The position numbers and the translations under genes are program-made. Positions 17,294-26,808 of a DNA stretch of 61,312 bases are shown one piece after another. Where the stretch lies: NCBI GenBank assembly GCA_013298025.1, contig JAAFJE010000025.1, positions 1 to 61,312 of the forward strand, read 5' to 3'. Within the stretch, counting starts at the first letter, position 1. Every line of letters starts with the position of its first letter. The DNA is from Cytophagales bacterium (GTDB lineage: Bacteria; Bacteroidota; Bacteroidia; Cytophagales; Spirosomataceae). Below the pieces are notes generated by a model. It was not told the DNA's origin. It searched no databases and saw nothing but the letters and a program-made list of their open reading frames with translations.

Positions 17294-19321
17294 ATGGATT
17301 TTAAGCTTATTTCTTCGTATCAACCAATGGGCGACCAGCCCAATGCAATTGCTGCTTTGTCAAACGGCATCAAGGAGGGAGAACCCGCCCAAACCTTATT
17401 GGGCGTAACGGGGTCGGGAAAGACTTTTACCGTTGCCAACGTGATAGCCCAACTCAACCGCCCAACCTTGATTTTGAGCCATAACAAAACCTTGGCAGCA
17501 CAGTTGTATGGCGAGTTTAAGCAGTTTTTTCCCGAAAATGCAGTCGAATATTTTATTTCGTATTACGACTACTACCAGCCCGAAGCCTATATTGCTACAA
17601 CCAATACCTATATCGAAAAGGATTTAGCTATCAACCAAGAAATAGACAAACTACGCCTTTCTACGACTTCTTCGCTGATGTCGGGAAGGCGTGATATTGT
17701 GGTGGTGGCATCGGTTTCGTGTATTTACGGGATGGGGAATCCAGAGGAATATCGCAAAAGTATTTTACGCATCGGACTTGGCGAGATTATTTCTCGTAAC
17801 CAATTTTTGTACCGTTTGGTCGAAATTTTATATGCCCGTACCGAGGTCGAATTTCAACGAGGCACGTTTCGGGTAAAAGGCGATACCGTGGACATCAATG
17901 TGCCTTATGCCGATTTTGGGTATAGAATTGTGTTCTTTGGCGATGAAATCGAGGCAATCCAACGCATTGACCCTGCGACGGGTAAAAAACTTTCGGACGA
18001 AAAAATGGTCGCCATTTTCCCTGCCAATTTGTTTGTAACGGGGCGAGATGTTTTGCAACGAGCCATTTACGAAATACAAGACGATTTGGTGGCACAAATC
18101 AAATTCTTTGAAAGTGAAGGGCGTTTGCAAGAAGCCGAACGCATCAAACAACGCACCGAATTTGATATGGAAATGATGCGAGAATTGGGCTATTGCTCGG
18201 GTATCGAAAACTATTCTCGGTATTTTGATAGACGAAAATCAGGACAACGACCTTTCTGTTTGCTCGATTTTTTCCCCGAAGATTTCTTATTAGTCGTGGA
18301 CGAAAGCCACGTAACCATGCCCCAAATCAGGGCGATGTGGGGAGGCGACCGCTCACGCAAAGAGGCATTGGTCGATTATGGCTTCCGTTTGCCTAGTGCC
18401 ATGGACAACCGCCCCTTGACCTTCCAAGAGTTTGAGGAAATTAGCGGACAAACCATTTTTGTGAGTGCCACCCCTGCCGACTACGAATTGCGTCGCTCGG
18501 AAGGCGTGGTGGTCGAACAAATCATTCGTCCGACGGGCTTGCTCGACCCCGAAATAGAAGTACGCCCAAGCCTCAACCAAATTGATGATTTGCTCGAAGA
18601 AGTACACGAACGCATCAAGCGAGAAGAAAGGGTGTTGATTACGACCCTTACCAAACGCATGGCCGAAGAGCTTTCTAAATACATGGAGCGTGTGGGCATC
18701 AAATGCCGTTATATCCACTCGGAAGTAAAGGCATTGGAGCGGGTAGAAATCTTGCGAGAACTACGCTTGGGGGTGTTTGATGTATTGGTGGGCGTAAACT
18801 TGTTGCGTGAAGGACTCGACCTACCCGAAGTTTCGTTGGTGGCCATTATGGATGCCGACAAAGAAGGCTTTTTGCGAGATATTCGCTCGTTGATACAAAC
18901 CATAGGCCGTGCCGCCCGAAACGACCGTGGCAAGGTGCTGATGTATGCCGACCGTATGACGGGTTCGATGCAAAAAGCCATTGACGAAACCAACCGCCGC
19001 CGGGCCAAACAAATGGCGTACAACGAAGCCAACGGCATTGTGCCTCGCACCATTCTCCGCTCGAAACAGGAGATTATGGAGCAAACGTCTATTGCCGACA
19101 TGATGGGTAAACCAACCAAACAAAACTACTACATAGAACCCGAAAAAGCCGAACTCGCCGCCGACCCCGTAACGGCATACATGAGCAAGGAAGAGCTAGA
19201 AAAACAACTCAAATTGGTACAAAACAACATGGAAAAAGCCGCCAAAGAACTCGACTTTATCGCCGCCGCTCGCCTCAGAGATGAAATGCTTGCCTTGAAA
19301 AAACTGCTGGAGAGGAAGTAG
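17294..19321 (+). CDS. uvrB: Excinuclease ABC subunit B
   Basis: The 675-residue DEAD-like helicase of nucleotide excision repair, which receives lesions from UvrA and positions UvrC. Walker A is GVTGSGKTFTVANV, the beta-hairpin region is YYDYYQPEAYI, and the helicase motifs DESHVTMPQIRAMWGGDRSRK, FVSATPADYE and TIGRAARN are intact. The C-terminal UVR domain that binds UvrC is present (EELEKQLKLVQNNMEKAAKE). Two uvrA paralogs lie 8 kb upstream and 31 kb downstream, so all three could be used by one repair system; uvrC is not in the window. Confidence 0.96.
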   Translation: MDFKLISSYQPMGDQPNAIAALSNGIKEGEPAQTLLGVTGSGKTFTVANVIAQLNRPTLILSHNKTLAAQLYGEFKQFFPENAVEYFISYYDYYQPEAYIATTNTYIEKDLAINQEIDKLRLSTTSSLMSGRRDIVVVASVSCIYGMGNPEEYRKSILRIGLGEIISRNQFLYRLVEILYARTEVEFQRGTFRVKGDTVDINVPYADFGYRIVFFGDEIEAIQRIDPATGKKLSDEKMVAIFPANLFVTGRDVLQRAIYEIQDDLVAQIKFFESEGRLQEAERIKQRTEFDMEMMRELGYCSGIENYSRYFDRRKSGQRPFCLLDFFPEDFLLVVDESHVTMPQIRAMWGGDRSRKEALVDYGFRLPSAMDNRPLTFQEFEEISGQTIFVSATPADYELRRSEGVVVEQIIRPTGLLDPEIEVRPSLNQIDDLLEEVHERIKREERVLITTLTKRMAEELSKYMERVGIKCRYIHSEVKALERVEILRELRLGVFDVLVGVNLLREGLDLPEVSLVAIMDADKEGFLRDIRSLIQTIGRAARNDRGKVLMYADRMTGSMQKAIDETNRRRAKQMAYNEANGIVPRTILRSKQEIMEQTSIADMMGKPTKQNYYIEPEKAELAADPVTAYMSKEELEKQLKLVQNNMEKAAKELDFIAAARLRDEMLALKKLLERK

Positions 19322-19372
19322 AATTTAGGCTTGAAATGAAGAATTAATATAATACTCCTAAAACCAAATACG

Positions 19373-22300
19373 ATGAGCGAACTTGCCCTACAACTGATTG
19401 CTGAAAACAAAAAGACTAAAAACCCCTTTTTAGATTTGGGAAACTGCGGTCTTGAAAATTATTTACCCGATGAATTATCGGATTGTGTTTGGTTGGAGCG
19501 ATTGAACCTTGGTTGGGGGTATTATGTTAGCAAAGGGAAATGGATATTCTCCTCGAATAAAGAAGGGGCTAATTCACTTGTAGGGAATGAATTGATAGAT
19601 TTAGTAAACTTACCTAATCTCACCACATTACACCTTCGTTCTAATAAAATTACAGATATTCGATTTTTAGAAAAATTAACCAATCTAAATTACTTAGACC
19701 TTGCTTCTAATAAAATTACAGATATTCGATTTTTAGAAAAATTAACCAATCTATATTCCTTAGACCTTAGTTCTAATCAAATTACCGATATTCGATTTTT
19801 AGAAAGATTACCGAATCTCAGTGCTTTATCCCTTAGTTCTAATAAAATTACCGATATTCGATTTTTAGCAAATTTAATGAATCTCACTAATTTAGACCTT
19901 GGTTATAATAAAATTTCAGATATTCGCTCTTTAGCAAAATTACCAAATATAAGTACTTTAGACCTAAGTTCTAATAAAATTACCGATATTCGAGTTTTAG
20001 AAAATCTAACAAAGCTAACTACTTTAAAACTTAGTTCCAATGAAATTACCGATATTCGAGTTTTAGAAAAATTAACGAATCTCACTACTTTAGACCTAAG
20101 TTCTAATAAAATTACCGATATTCGAGTTTTAGGAAAACTAACGAGTTTCAATTCATTAAATCCTTTTAGAAACCAAATTGATGACTATAAATTTTTAGAA
20201 AATCTAACGAATCTCACTACTTTAAAACTTAGTTCCAATAAAATTACCGATATTAGTTTTTTAGAAAAATTAACCAATCTAAATTCCTTAGACCTTAGTT
20301 CTAATAAAATTACAGATATTCGATTTTTAGAAAAATTAACCAATCTAAATTCCTTATACCTTAGTTCTAATAAAATTACAGATATTCGATTTTTAGAAAA
20401 ATTAACCAATCTAAATTCCTTAGACCTTAGTTATAATCAAATTACAGATATTCGATTTTTAGAAAAATTAACCAATCTAAATTCCTTAGACCTTAGTTAT
20501 AATCAAATTACAGATATTCGAGTTTTAGGAAAATTAACGAATATTACTGCTTTAAGCCTTAGTTCAAATCAAATTACAGATATTCGAGTTTTAGGAAAAT
20601 TAACGAATATTACTGCTTTAAGCCTTAGTTCAAATCAAATTACAGATATTACGCCCATTGTACCCTTAATTCAAAAAGGGATTGCAAGTTCGCTTAAAGA
20701 ATACGATTGGAGGCAAAAGATAAATCTTTATAATAATCCTATTACTACTCCGCCTTTGCATATTGTGGAGCAAGGGAATGAGGCGGTATTAAGGTATTTT
20801 AGTGCAGGTAAGCTTAGACCTTTGAACGAATGCAAATTAATCTTTGTAGGCGAAGGAGGCGTAGGAAAAACTTGTTTGATGAAGCGTATTGTTCAGAATA
20901 CCTTTGATGAAAATGAAAAGCAAACACATGGCATTAATAAAATTGCATGGGAAGCAATCAAAAATACCGATGGTGAAAAAGTAAGGGTTAATCTTTGGGA
21001 TTTTGGGGGGCAAGATATACAACATTCACTACACCAGTTTTTCTTTACAGAAAGGGTTATTTATGTATTGGTACTTAATCCAAGAAATGATGAAAAAGCC
21101 GCCTATTGGTTAGAGCAAATTGATAAATTAGGGGCAAATTCAGCGGTTTTAGTGGTGTATAACTGGAAAGACCCAAAGGATTTGGAGGCAACTTATATGA
21201 GTAGTTTTTACGAACTACGAAAGAAGTACAATCGACTTCCAGAGCCATTTGTGCTGTCGGTAAAAACGGGTGAAGGAGTAGAAAAATTTAGAGAAAATGT
21301 AAAAAAAGCCATTCTTCAAAATGAGGGACTTGTACAAGAATATCCAGAGAAATGGTTTAATATCAAACAGAAATTAGAAGAAAATGTATCTATCGGAAGA
21401 AGCTTTATCAATTACGAAACTTATGAAAATTGGTGTAATGATTTCGATTATAAAGATGAATCCGACCAAAAGGCTTTATTAGTTACTTTAGATAAAATAG
21501 GGTCGATAGTATTTTTTGATAAACCCATTTTGAACAATCTTCAAGTACTTAATCCAGAGTGGATTACCACAGGTGCTTATGCAATTCTGACCGCAAAATT
21601 AACCAAAGACAAAAACGGTCATTTGAACATCACAGACTTGAAGGAAATTTTTAAAAAAGAAATTGAAATTTTTTCAAACAAAGAAATTAAAATCACGTAC
21701 AAGGAGCATCATTTTCAGTATATCATTCAATTGATGTTATCGTATGATTTGTGTCAAGAAAACCCGTTTAATAAGCACGAGTATTTGATTCCTGCTGCCT
21801 TTGGTGCTAAACCTCATAACAATTATGAAACTCATAAACAAGGTGCAAGGAATTATCGCATTCAATTTGACTCACCTTTTGAAATGTTGATTATTCATCG
21901 TTTTATTGCTAAAAACCTGTCGAAAGTACAAGGTAAAGATTATTGGCAGTCGGGTATTTTTATCAAAGACAATAGCAGTGATACTTTTGCCTTGGTTGAA
22001 ACCAATCTTTATTCTTCAAGAATTGATTTCTGGATTAAAGGAGATAATATCAGAGGGTTTTGGGAGGCTATGCGTAGAGATTTTCAAGAGATTTTTAGTA
22101 TTTACAAAAAGTTTAGCTACCAAGAAGAAGTATTGTACAAACAAGATAACCGAGAAGTATATTTGCCTTATCAAGAAATGTTAAATTCTTTAAAGAATAA
22201 GGTTCGCATTATTGCTTATCATCCTACATATCAAATAAGCAACATTGATGTCTTAGCCGTTTTAGATTTATTTGAAGATGCAAAAACAACAGAACTAAAC

Positions 22301-22699
22301 ATAAGAAAAGAAATGGAACAGAAAAAAGGAGATACAATTATTATTAATGGGAATGTTCAAAATGCTCAAATTGGAGGCAAAGACAACACACAAACAATCA
22401 TTACCCAATTAGAGCCAAGTAAACGTGAAGAATTTAATGAGATAAAAGCAATTTTATTGAGTTTGCAAGAAGCCAATGTAAATAATGAGCTTTGGAAAAG
22501 CACTTTAGTGAAATGTTTGGATGAGTTTACCAAATTAGAGGAGGCAGAAGATAAGTCGGTTCAAAAAGGCATTATAGAAACCTCATTTTCTTTCTTAAAA
22601 ATGATTAAAGAGGGAATGGATGGCATTATACCAGTTGCCGTTATAGATAACCTTCCTAAATTAATCGACTTATGGAATAAGTTTAAAGCAAAAGACTAA
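19373..22699 (+). CDS. Roco protein: LRR array, Roc GTPase, COR domain
   Basis: A 1108-residue protein. Residues about 76-428 form 16 leucine-rich repeats of 22 residues, most reading LTNLNSLDLSSNKITDIRFL. The Roc GTPase follows: P-loop VGEGGVGKTCLMKR (about 490-503), switch II WDFGGQD (about 541-547), and NWKD as G4 (about 596). The COR domain spans roughly 660-910 (FDKPILNNLQVLNPEWIT, then the C-terminal part with FWIKGDN). Near residue 985-1000 NGNVQNAQIGGKDNTQT is a short beta-type motif, followed by helices. Roco proteins are GTP-regulated dimers; bacterial roles are mostly unknown. It is a single gene 50 bp after uvrB. Several LRR units are near-identical at DNA level, including a 66-bp unit repeated exactly in tandem (about 20520-20650). 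Confidence 0.93.
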   Translation: MSELALQLIAENKKTKNPFLDLGNCGLENYLPDELSDCVWLERLNLGWGYYVSKGKWIFSSNKEGANSLVGNELIDLVNLPNLTTLHLRSNKITDIRFLEKLTNLNYLDLASNKITDIRFLEKLTNLYSLDLSSNQITDIRFLERLPNLSALSLSSNKITDIRFLANLMNLTNLDLGYNKISDIRSLAKLPNISTLDLSSNKITDIRVLENLTKLTTLKLSSNEITDIRVLEKLTNLTTLDLSSNKITDIRVLGKLTSFNSLNPFRNQIDDYKFLENLTNLTTLKLSSNKITDISFLEKLTNLNSLDLSSNKITDIRFLEKLTNLNSLYLSSNKITDIRFLEKLTNLNSLDLSYNQITDIRFLEKLTNLNSLDLSYNQITDIRVLGKLTNITALSLSSNQITDIRVLGKLTNITALSLSSNQITDITPIVPLIQKGIASSLKEYDWRQKINLYNNPITTPPLHIVEQGNEAVLRYFSAGKLRPLNECKLIFVGEGGVGKTCLMKRIVQNTFDENEKQTHGINKIAWEAIKNTDGEKVRVNLWDFGGQDIQHSLHQFFFTERVIYVLVLNPRNDEKAAYWLEQIDKLGANSAVLVVYNWKDPKDLEATYMSSFYELRKKYNRLPEPFVLSVKTGEGVEKFRENVKKAILQNEGLVQEYPEKWFNIKQKLEENVSIGRSFINYETYENWCNDFDYKDESDQKALLVTLDKIGSIVFFDKPILNNLQVLNPEWITTGAYAILTAKLTKDKNGHLNITDLKEIFKKEIEIFSNKEIKITYKEHHFQYIIQLMLSYDLCQENPFNKHEYLIPAAFGAKPHNNYETHKQGARNYRIQFDSPFEMLIIHRFIAKNLSKVQGKDYWQSGIFIKDNSSDTFALVETNLYSSRIDFWIKGDNIRGFWEAMRRDFQEIFSIYKKFSYQEEVLYKQDNREVYLPYQEMLNSLKNKVRIIAYHPTYQISNIDVLAVLDLFEDAKTTELNIRKEMEQKKGDTIIINGNVQNAQIGGKDNTQTIITQLEPSKREEFNEIKAILLSLQEANVNNELWKSTLVKCLDEFTKLEEAEDKSVQKGIIETSFSFLKMIKEGMDGIIPVAVIDNLPKLIDLWNKFKAKD

Positions 22700-22765
22700 A
22701 GCAACCCATGCACAACTGGGTTATTTATAATGCCATCATGCAACTATCATTTATTCAAACAGAAC

Positions 22766-23383
22766 ATGAAACCCCTCCTCCTTTTCTTTACCTTAGCCTG
22801 TTGTGTGGGCTGTGGGCAGGCCGTTTTTAAAAAAAGATGGCTAAACCAGCAAGCACCAGCACAGTTTGTGGCGTATGTTGAAACCAGCAAAGGGCGTTTC
22901 GAGGTGGAAGTAACCCGTGCTTGGTCGCCGTTGGCAGCCGATAGGTTTTACCAGATGCTTACCCACCATTTCTATGACAAAGCCCTCTTTTATCGGGTTG
23001 TGCCTCGTTTTGTCGCCCAATTTGGCACAAGCGACTCTACCACTTTTGTGCCTTGGATGCAACACGCTGTGCCAGACGAAGCCGTTTTAGCGAGCAACCT
23101 CAAAGGCACGTTGAGCTACGCCCGTGATGGTCTAAATTCGAGGGGCAGAGAATTGTTTATCAACCTCAAAGACAATGTTCGTTTAGATACCATTACCTAC
23201 AATGGCGTAAAGGGCTTTCCGCCTTTTGGCAAAGTCATCAAAGGCATGGAAGTCGTGGAGGCACTTTACGGTGGTTATGGCGACAAAACCATGCCCGCCC
23301 TCGATACCTTATACCAACAACCAGCCGTTTTTATGCAACGTTTTCCGCTCCTAGACAAAGTTATCAAGGCAGGGATAAAATAA
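22766..23383 (+). CDS. Cyclophilin-type peptidyl-prolyl isomerase lipoprotein
   Basis: This 205-residue protein has a lipoprotein-like signal (MKPLLLFFTLACCVGCG) and a cyclophilin domain: VETSKGRFEVEVTRAWSPLA, FYDKALFYRVVPRFVAQFG, and FGKVIKGMEVVEALYGGYGD. It catalyses proline isomerisation on envelope proteins and probably works on the periplasmic face. The active-site Arg is kept in FYRVVPRF. The ATG at 22766 is preferred over one 36 bp upstream because it yields the signal sequence. Confidence 0.88.
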   Translation: MKPLLLFFTLACCVGCGQAVFKKRWLNQQAPAQFVAYVETSKGRFEVEVTRAWSPLAADRFYQMLTHHFYDKALFYRVVPRFVAQFGTSDSTTFVPWMQHAVPDEAVLASNLKGTLSYARDGLNSRGRELFINLKDNVRLDTITYNGVKGFPPFGKVIKGMEVVEALYGGYGDKTMPALDTLYQQPAVFMQRFPLLDKVIKAGIK

Positions 23384-23468
23384 TAGAATACTGAAAAAAT
23401 AGTACAGAAACACTTTTTACCTATATCCTTTTGTTCCTCCCTAAAATGTACTAACTTGTTGGTAAATA

Positions 23469-23876
23469 ATGAATTTATATCAGATTTGTTCCATCAACCT
23501 TTCTTCGGCTACTGCTATGTTATACCTTATTATGCTTGCAATGCTCCAAACGCCTCAGCCTTCTGAGCGTTTTGTCCTTGCCCCCAACACTTGCCATCAG
23601 ATGCAATCCGACTCGTTGGCGTTTAAAGACTATTATGGCTTTTATCGGATTCAGACAGAAGGCTACGTAGGAAAATTGCAGATTTTTTATAAAGACGAAG
23701 CCTTGTATGGCTTGGTAGAGGGCTATCCGCCAGCCAGATTACTTGCCAAAGAATTGGACGAATTTGAAGAACCTAATTACCAAATCAAGGTATCATTTGA
23801 GCGAAAAGATGGGATTATAATTGGATTAAAGCTTGTTGTACGGCATTTGACCATTACGGGAGAAAAACTACCATAA
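23469..23876 (+). CDS. Hypothetical protein, possibly exported
   Basis: This frame encodes 135 residues. From the ATG at 23469 there is a polar start and then MLYLIMLAMLQTPQPSE; the ATG at 23517 would place that hydrophobic stretch at the very N-terminus, as a short signal peptide. The body (DSLAFKDYYGFYRIQTEGYVGKL and then a strand-rich part with EALYGLVEGYPPARLL) looks like a small beta domain, like those fused to beta-lactamase or serine-hydrolase proteins in this phylum. No motif identifies a function. It has its own terminator. Confidence 0.6.
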   Translation: MNLYQICSINLSSATAMLYLIMLAMLQTPQPSERFVLAPNTCHQMQSDSLAFKDYYGFYRIQTEGYVGKLQIFYKDEALYGLVEGYPPARLLAKELDEFEEPNYQIKVSFERKDGIIIGLKLVVRHLTITGEKLP

Positions 23877-23880
23877 AAAA

Positions 23881-23924
23881 ACTTCTAACCAATACAGGCT
23901 TTTACAGCCCAATTAGTTAGAAGT
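23881..23924 (+). terminator. Intrinsic terminator
   Basis: ACTTCTAAC (23881-23889) pairs with GTTAGAAGT (23916-23924) around a loop that itself contains the small stem GGCT/AGCC. It lies 5 bp downstream of the hypothetical gene. Confidence 0.6.
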
Positions 23925-24532
23925 AGTATCATAAAAATCAACTTGATTTAATACAATTACAATCAAGTCTTTGCGGTTAGTTATTTAGGTATAACAAAGT
24001 TATCTGTATGTACATATATTGACAAATATCAATAGAATATTTTTTGTAAAAAATAGCCTATTTTCCATGTGTGTAGAAATACTTTCAAGTTTGGTTTAAT
24101 TTGTCAAGAATACATTTCAATCTTTACCTCTATTATCTTACGCTCATCAAGAATATGCCTAAAAAAAGTACAGCGATGCGGCTTTGGCTTGGGACATTGC
24201 TTGTAGCTCAGACGAGCCATACCCGTGCCAGCCCGATGCTTTCACCTATCATACAGGAACGAATGCGTATCTTGCATTTTTTTAAGACGTATAGACTAAA
24301 GCTGTGTAGGCGTGCCAAATAGGAAAAAAACAACAAGGCAACGACATAAACGCACGTATTGAGCAAAAGCCTAATAAATGGCATTTTTCCATGAAAAGGC
24401 TAGTCTTTAGCTAATTTGGCTTATGGGTTATGAGTAGAAATATTATGCAAATAACCTCTTTATATAGCCAATAAGCTTAGGTTTTTGTTTAAATTTGAAA
24501 AACAAAGTTATATCACAATTCCTTATTCACTT
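23925..24532. other. Gene-free stretch upstream of the DUF3467 gene
   Basis: About 600 bp of AT-rich DNA. A 55-codon frame from an ATG at 24155 (MPKKSTAMRLWLGTLLVAQ) has no recognisable family. At 24490-24497 TAAATTTG fits the Bacteroidota -7 consensus and is the likely promoter of the next gene, with no clear -33 TTG. Nothing else is visible. Confidence 0.4.
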
Positions 24533-24850
24533 ATGGCAAAGAAATCAGAAGAGAATCAAATCAATGTAGAACTAACCGAAGAGATGGCCGAAGGCGAGTA
24601 TGTCAACCTTGCCATGATTGCTCATTCTCAAAGCGAATTTGTAATAGATTTCATTAAAATGATGCCGGGCTTGCCCAAGGCAAAAGTAAAAGCAAGGGTG
24701 ATTCTTACGCCCGACCACGCCCTTCGTTTGTTGAATGCCTTGAAAGACAATATTGCCAAATACGAAGATATGTACGGCGACATCGACGAGGATAGCAATG
24801 GCGGTTTTCCATTTCCGCCTCATTACAGTGGCCCTATTGGCGAGGCGTAA
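24533..24850 (+). CDS. DUF3467 family protein
   Basis: This 105-residue protein matches DUF3467: INVELTEEMAEGEYVNLAMI, then HSQSEFVIDFIKMMPGLPKA and KVKARVILTPDHALRLLNAL. Members are small cytoplasmic proteins found across Bacteroidota and elsewhere with unknown function; the fold looks like a strand-loop-helix domain. The ATG at 24533 is chosen because the extra residues encoded from 24485 lie over a putative promoter and are not family-like. Confidence 0.85.
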   Translation: MAKKSEENQINVELTEEMAEGEYVNLAMIAHSQSEFVIDFIKMMPGLPKAKVKARVILTPDHALRLLNALKDNIAKYEDMYGDIDEDSNGGFPFPPHYSGPIGEA

Positions 24851-25065
24851 AAGCCGTAGAAGCACGTATTCCAACTTTAGCAGGCTGTTTAAAACGTGTT
24901 TTACCTCGAATCAAAACCTCGTTTTTGACTCATCAACAAACAAAAAAGATAGATTGAAGCAATCTGTCTGTCCCTTAACATCAATATTAAGTTGTCTTAA
25001 AAGAGTAGAAATATTATATTTTTTTACTTTCTGTACCAAGTAATTTCATTTTATTCTGTTGTGTG

Positions 25066-26517
25066 ATGAATCTTAAACTAACAAAATCGTTGTTATCAAC
25101 AACTGCTAATCAGTTAAAAAGTAAAGTTCAATTGCCCGAAGAGAAGCTATTCGATTTACCCGAAAAGGTATTGCAGTTTGGCACAGGGGTATTGCTCAGA
25201 GGGTTATGCGATTATTTCATTGATAAAGCCAACAAACAAGGGGTTTTCAATGGGCGTGTCGTAGTGGTAAAATCAACAGATAAAGGCGGGGCCGATGAGT
25301 TTAATGAGCAAGATGGCTTATATACTCATTGTGTAAGAGGACTTGAAAATGGCAAATTGGTGGAAGAAACCATCATCAATGCGTCTATTTCAAGAACGCT
25401 TTCGGCACGTACCCAATGGGAAGAGATTTTGGCTTGTGCCAAAAGTCCCGATATGCAGGTGGTGATTTCTAACACAACCGAAGTGGGTATCTCTTTGCTC
25501 GAAAACGACAAAATTACCTCTACGCCTCCGCAGTCGTTCCCCGTAAAATTGCTGGCGTTTTTGTATGAGCGTTGGAAGCATTTTGAAGGCTCGGCCGATA
25601 GCGGTATGGTGATTGTTCCAACCGAGTTGATTATTGGCAATGGCGATAAGCTCAAAGAAATTGTATTAGAACAAGCCAAACGAAATGCCTTAGAAGCTGA
25701 ATTTATCGACTGGTTGCATACGGCAAATTCTTTCTGTAACTCCTTGGTTGATAGAATCGTACCGGGAAAACCAGAAAATGCTACGGAAATTTTAGCAAAA
25801 TTAGGCTACGAAGACGACCTTGTGGTAATGTCTGAGGTGTATCGCTTGTGGGCGATTCAGGGCGATGAGCGTGTACGCAAAGTGTTGAGCTTTGCCCAAG
25901 CCGACGAAGGCGTGATTATTGAGCGTGATATTGAAATTTATCGTGAGCTAAAACTGCGTCTTTTGAACGGAACGCATACCCTTACGTGTGGTATGGCGTA
26001 TTTGTTGGGCTTTAAGTATGTAAAAGATGTGATGTCGAATGCTTATTTGAGTCGTATTATTACCAACTTGATGCTCGGCGAACTTTCCTTGGCTATTCCT
26101 TACAAGGTTGATTCAAAAGTGGCCGACCGTTTTGGTCGAATGGTATTAGACCGTTTCCGTAACCCTTATATCAACCATAAATTGCTGGATATTACGGTGC
26201 AATACACCACCAAAATGCGTATGCGTAATGTGCCTATTTTGTTGCAATATTACCGTGAATTTGGCAGAGCACCCGAATTGTTTGCCATGGGCTTTGCGGC
26301 ATTTTTGCAGTTTATGCACGCCGATAAATATGTAAACGGCGTTTATTATGGCGAATGCAATGGCGCCCATTATCCGATTACTTGTAATTATGCAGGCTAT
26401 TTCTATGATGCTTGGATGAACTTCGATTTGAAAAAAGTATTGGCCAATACCAGTCTTTGGGGCGAAGACCTAACCAAATTAGAAGGGTTTGAAGAAGCCG
26501 TAGCCAAGTATTTATAA
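25066..26517 (+). CDS. uxaB: Tagaturonate reductase (altronate oxidoreductase)
   Basis: A 483-residue NAD-dependent polyol dehydrogenase family enzyme that interconverts D-tagaturonate and D-altronate in galacturonate breakdown. The Rossmann start is VLQFGTGVLLRGLCDYFID, and the core has VISNTTEVGI, RWKHFEGSADSGMVIVPTEL, IGNGDKLKEI and LRLLNGTHTLTCGMAYL with the catalytic Lys/His region. The ATG at 25066 follows a GTG at 25063; either could be used. It is monocistronic with a strong terminator. The mannonate dehydratase of the parallel glucuronate branch is 5 kb away on the other strand, and a possible organic-anion transporter lies further on; no uxaC or uxaA is in the window. Confidence 0.9.
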   Translation: MNLKLTKSLLSTTANQLKSKVQLPEEKLFDLPEKVLQFGTGVLLRGLCDYFIDKANKQGVFNGRVVVVKSTDKGGADEFNEQDGLYTHCVRGLENGKLVEETIINASISRTLSARTQWEEILACAKSPDMQVVISNTTEVGISLLENDKITSTPPQSFPVKLLAFLYERWKHFEGSADSGMVIVPTELIIGNGDKLKEIVLEQAKRNALEAEFIDWLHTANSFCNSLVDRIVPGKPENATEILAKLGYEDDLVVMSEVYRLWAIQGDERVRKVLSFAQADEGVIIERDIEIYRELKLRLLNGTHTLTCGMAYLLGFKYVKDVMSNAYLSRIITNLMLGELSLAIPYKVDSKVADRFGRMVLDRFRNPYINHKLLDITVQYTTKMRMRNVPILLQYYREFGRAPELFAMGFAAFLQFMHADKYVNGVYYGECNGAHYPITCNYAGYFYDAWMNFDLKKVLANTSLWGEDLTKLEGFEEAVAKYL

Positions 26518-26534
26518 CAATACACAAAGCTTTC

Positions 26535-26572
26535 TTCCACAAAAGAATCAAGAGATTGATTCTTTTGTGGAA
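26535..26572 (+). terminator. Intrinsic terminator after uxaB
   Basis: A perfect 16-bp stem, TTCCACAAAAGAATCA (26535-26550) with TGATTCTTTTGTGGAA (26557-26572), and a 6-nt loop. AAAACTTTTA follows. Confidence 0.8.
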
Positions 26573-26808
26573 AACTTTTAAATAGCTATTTTATACATTA
26601 AATAGTTGATTTTAAAAACATTACACATATTTTTCTCTTCTTTTTTTCTTCCATTTTCTTTCATCGAAGTATAGGATAGGTAAAATTACAGTATTGCTTG
26701 GGTTGAGCATAAGGCTATTGTATTTTTACAGCCAAACTTTTGTACTAATTTTGGCACAAAAATAGCTGATGAACCCTAGGGCAAATCAGCCTTTCTCATT
26801 ATTCTCGC

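Noticed and set aside
19903-20409. Antisense open frames across the Roco LRR array
   Set aside because: They mirror the repetitive LRR coding sequence (ILLELRSK-type repeats) and are shadows of the true frame.
24155-24322. 55-codon frame MPKKSTAMRLWLGTLL, possible exported peptide
   Set aside because: The hydrophobic stretch is short, the rest looks like random translation, and no promoter or terminator is tied to it.
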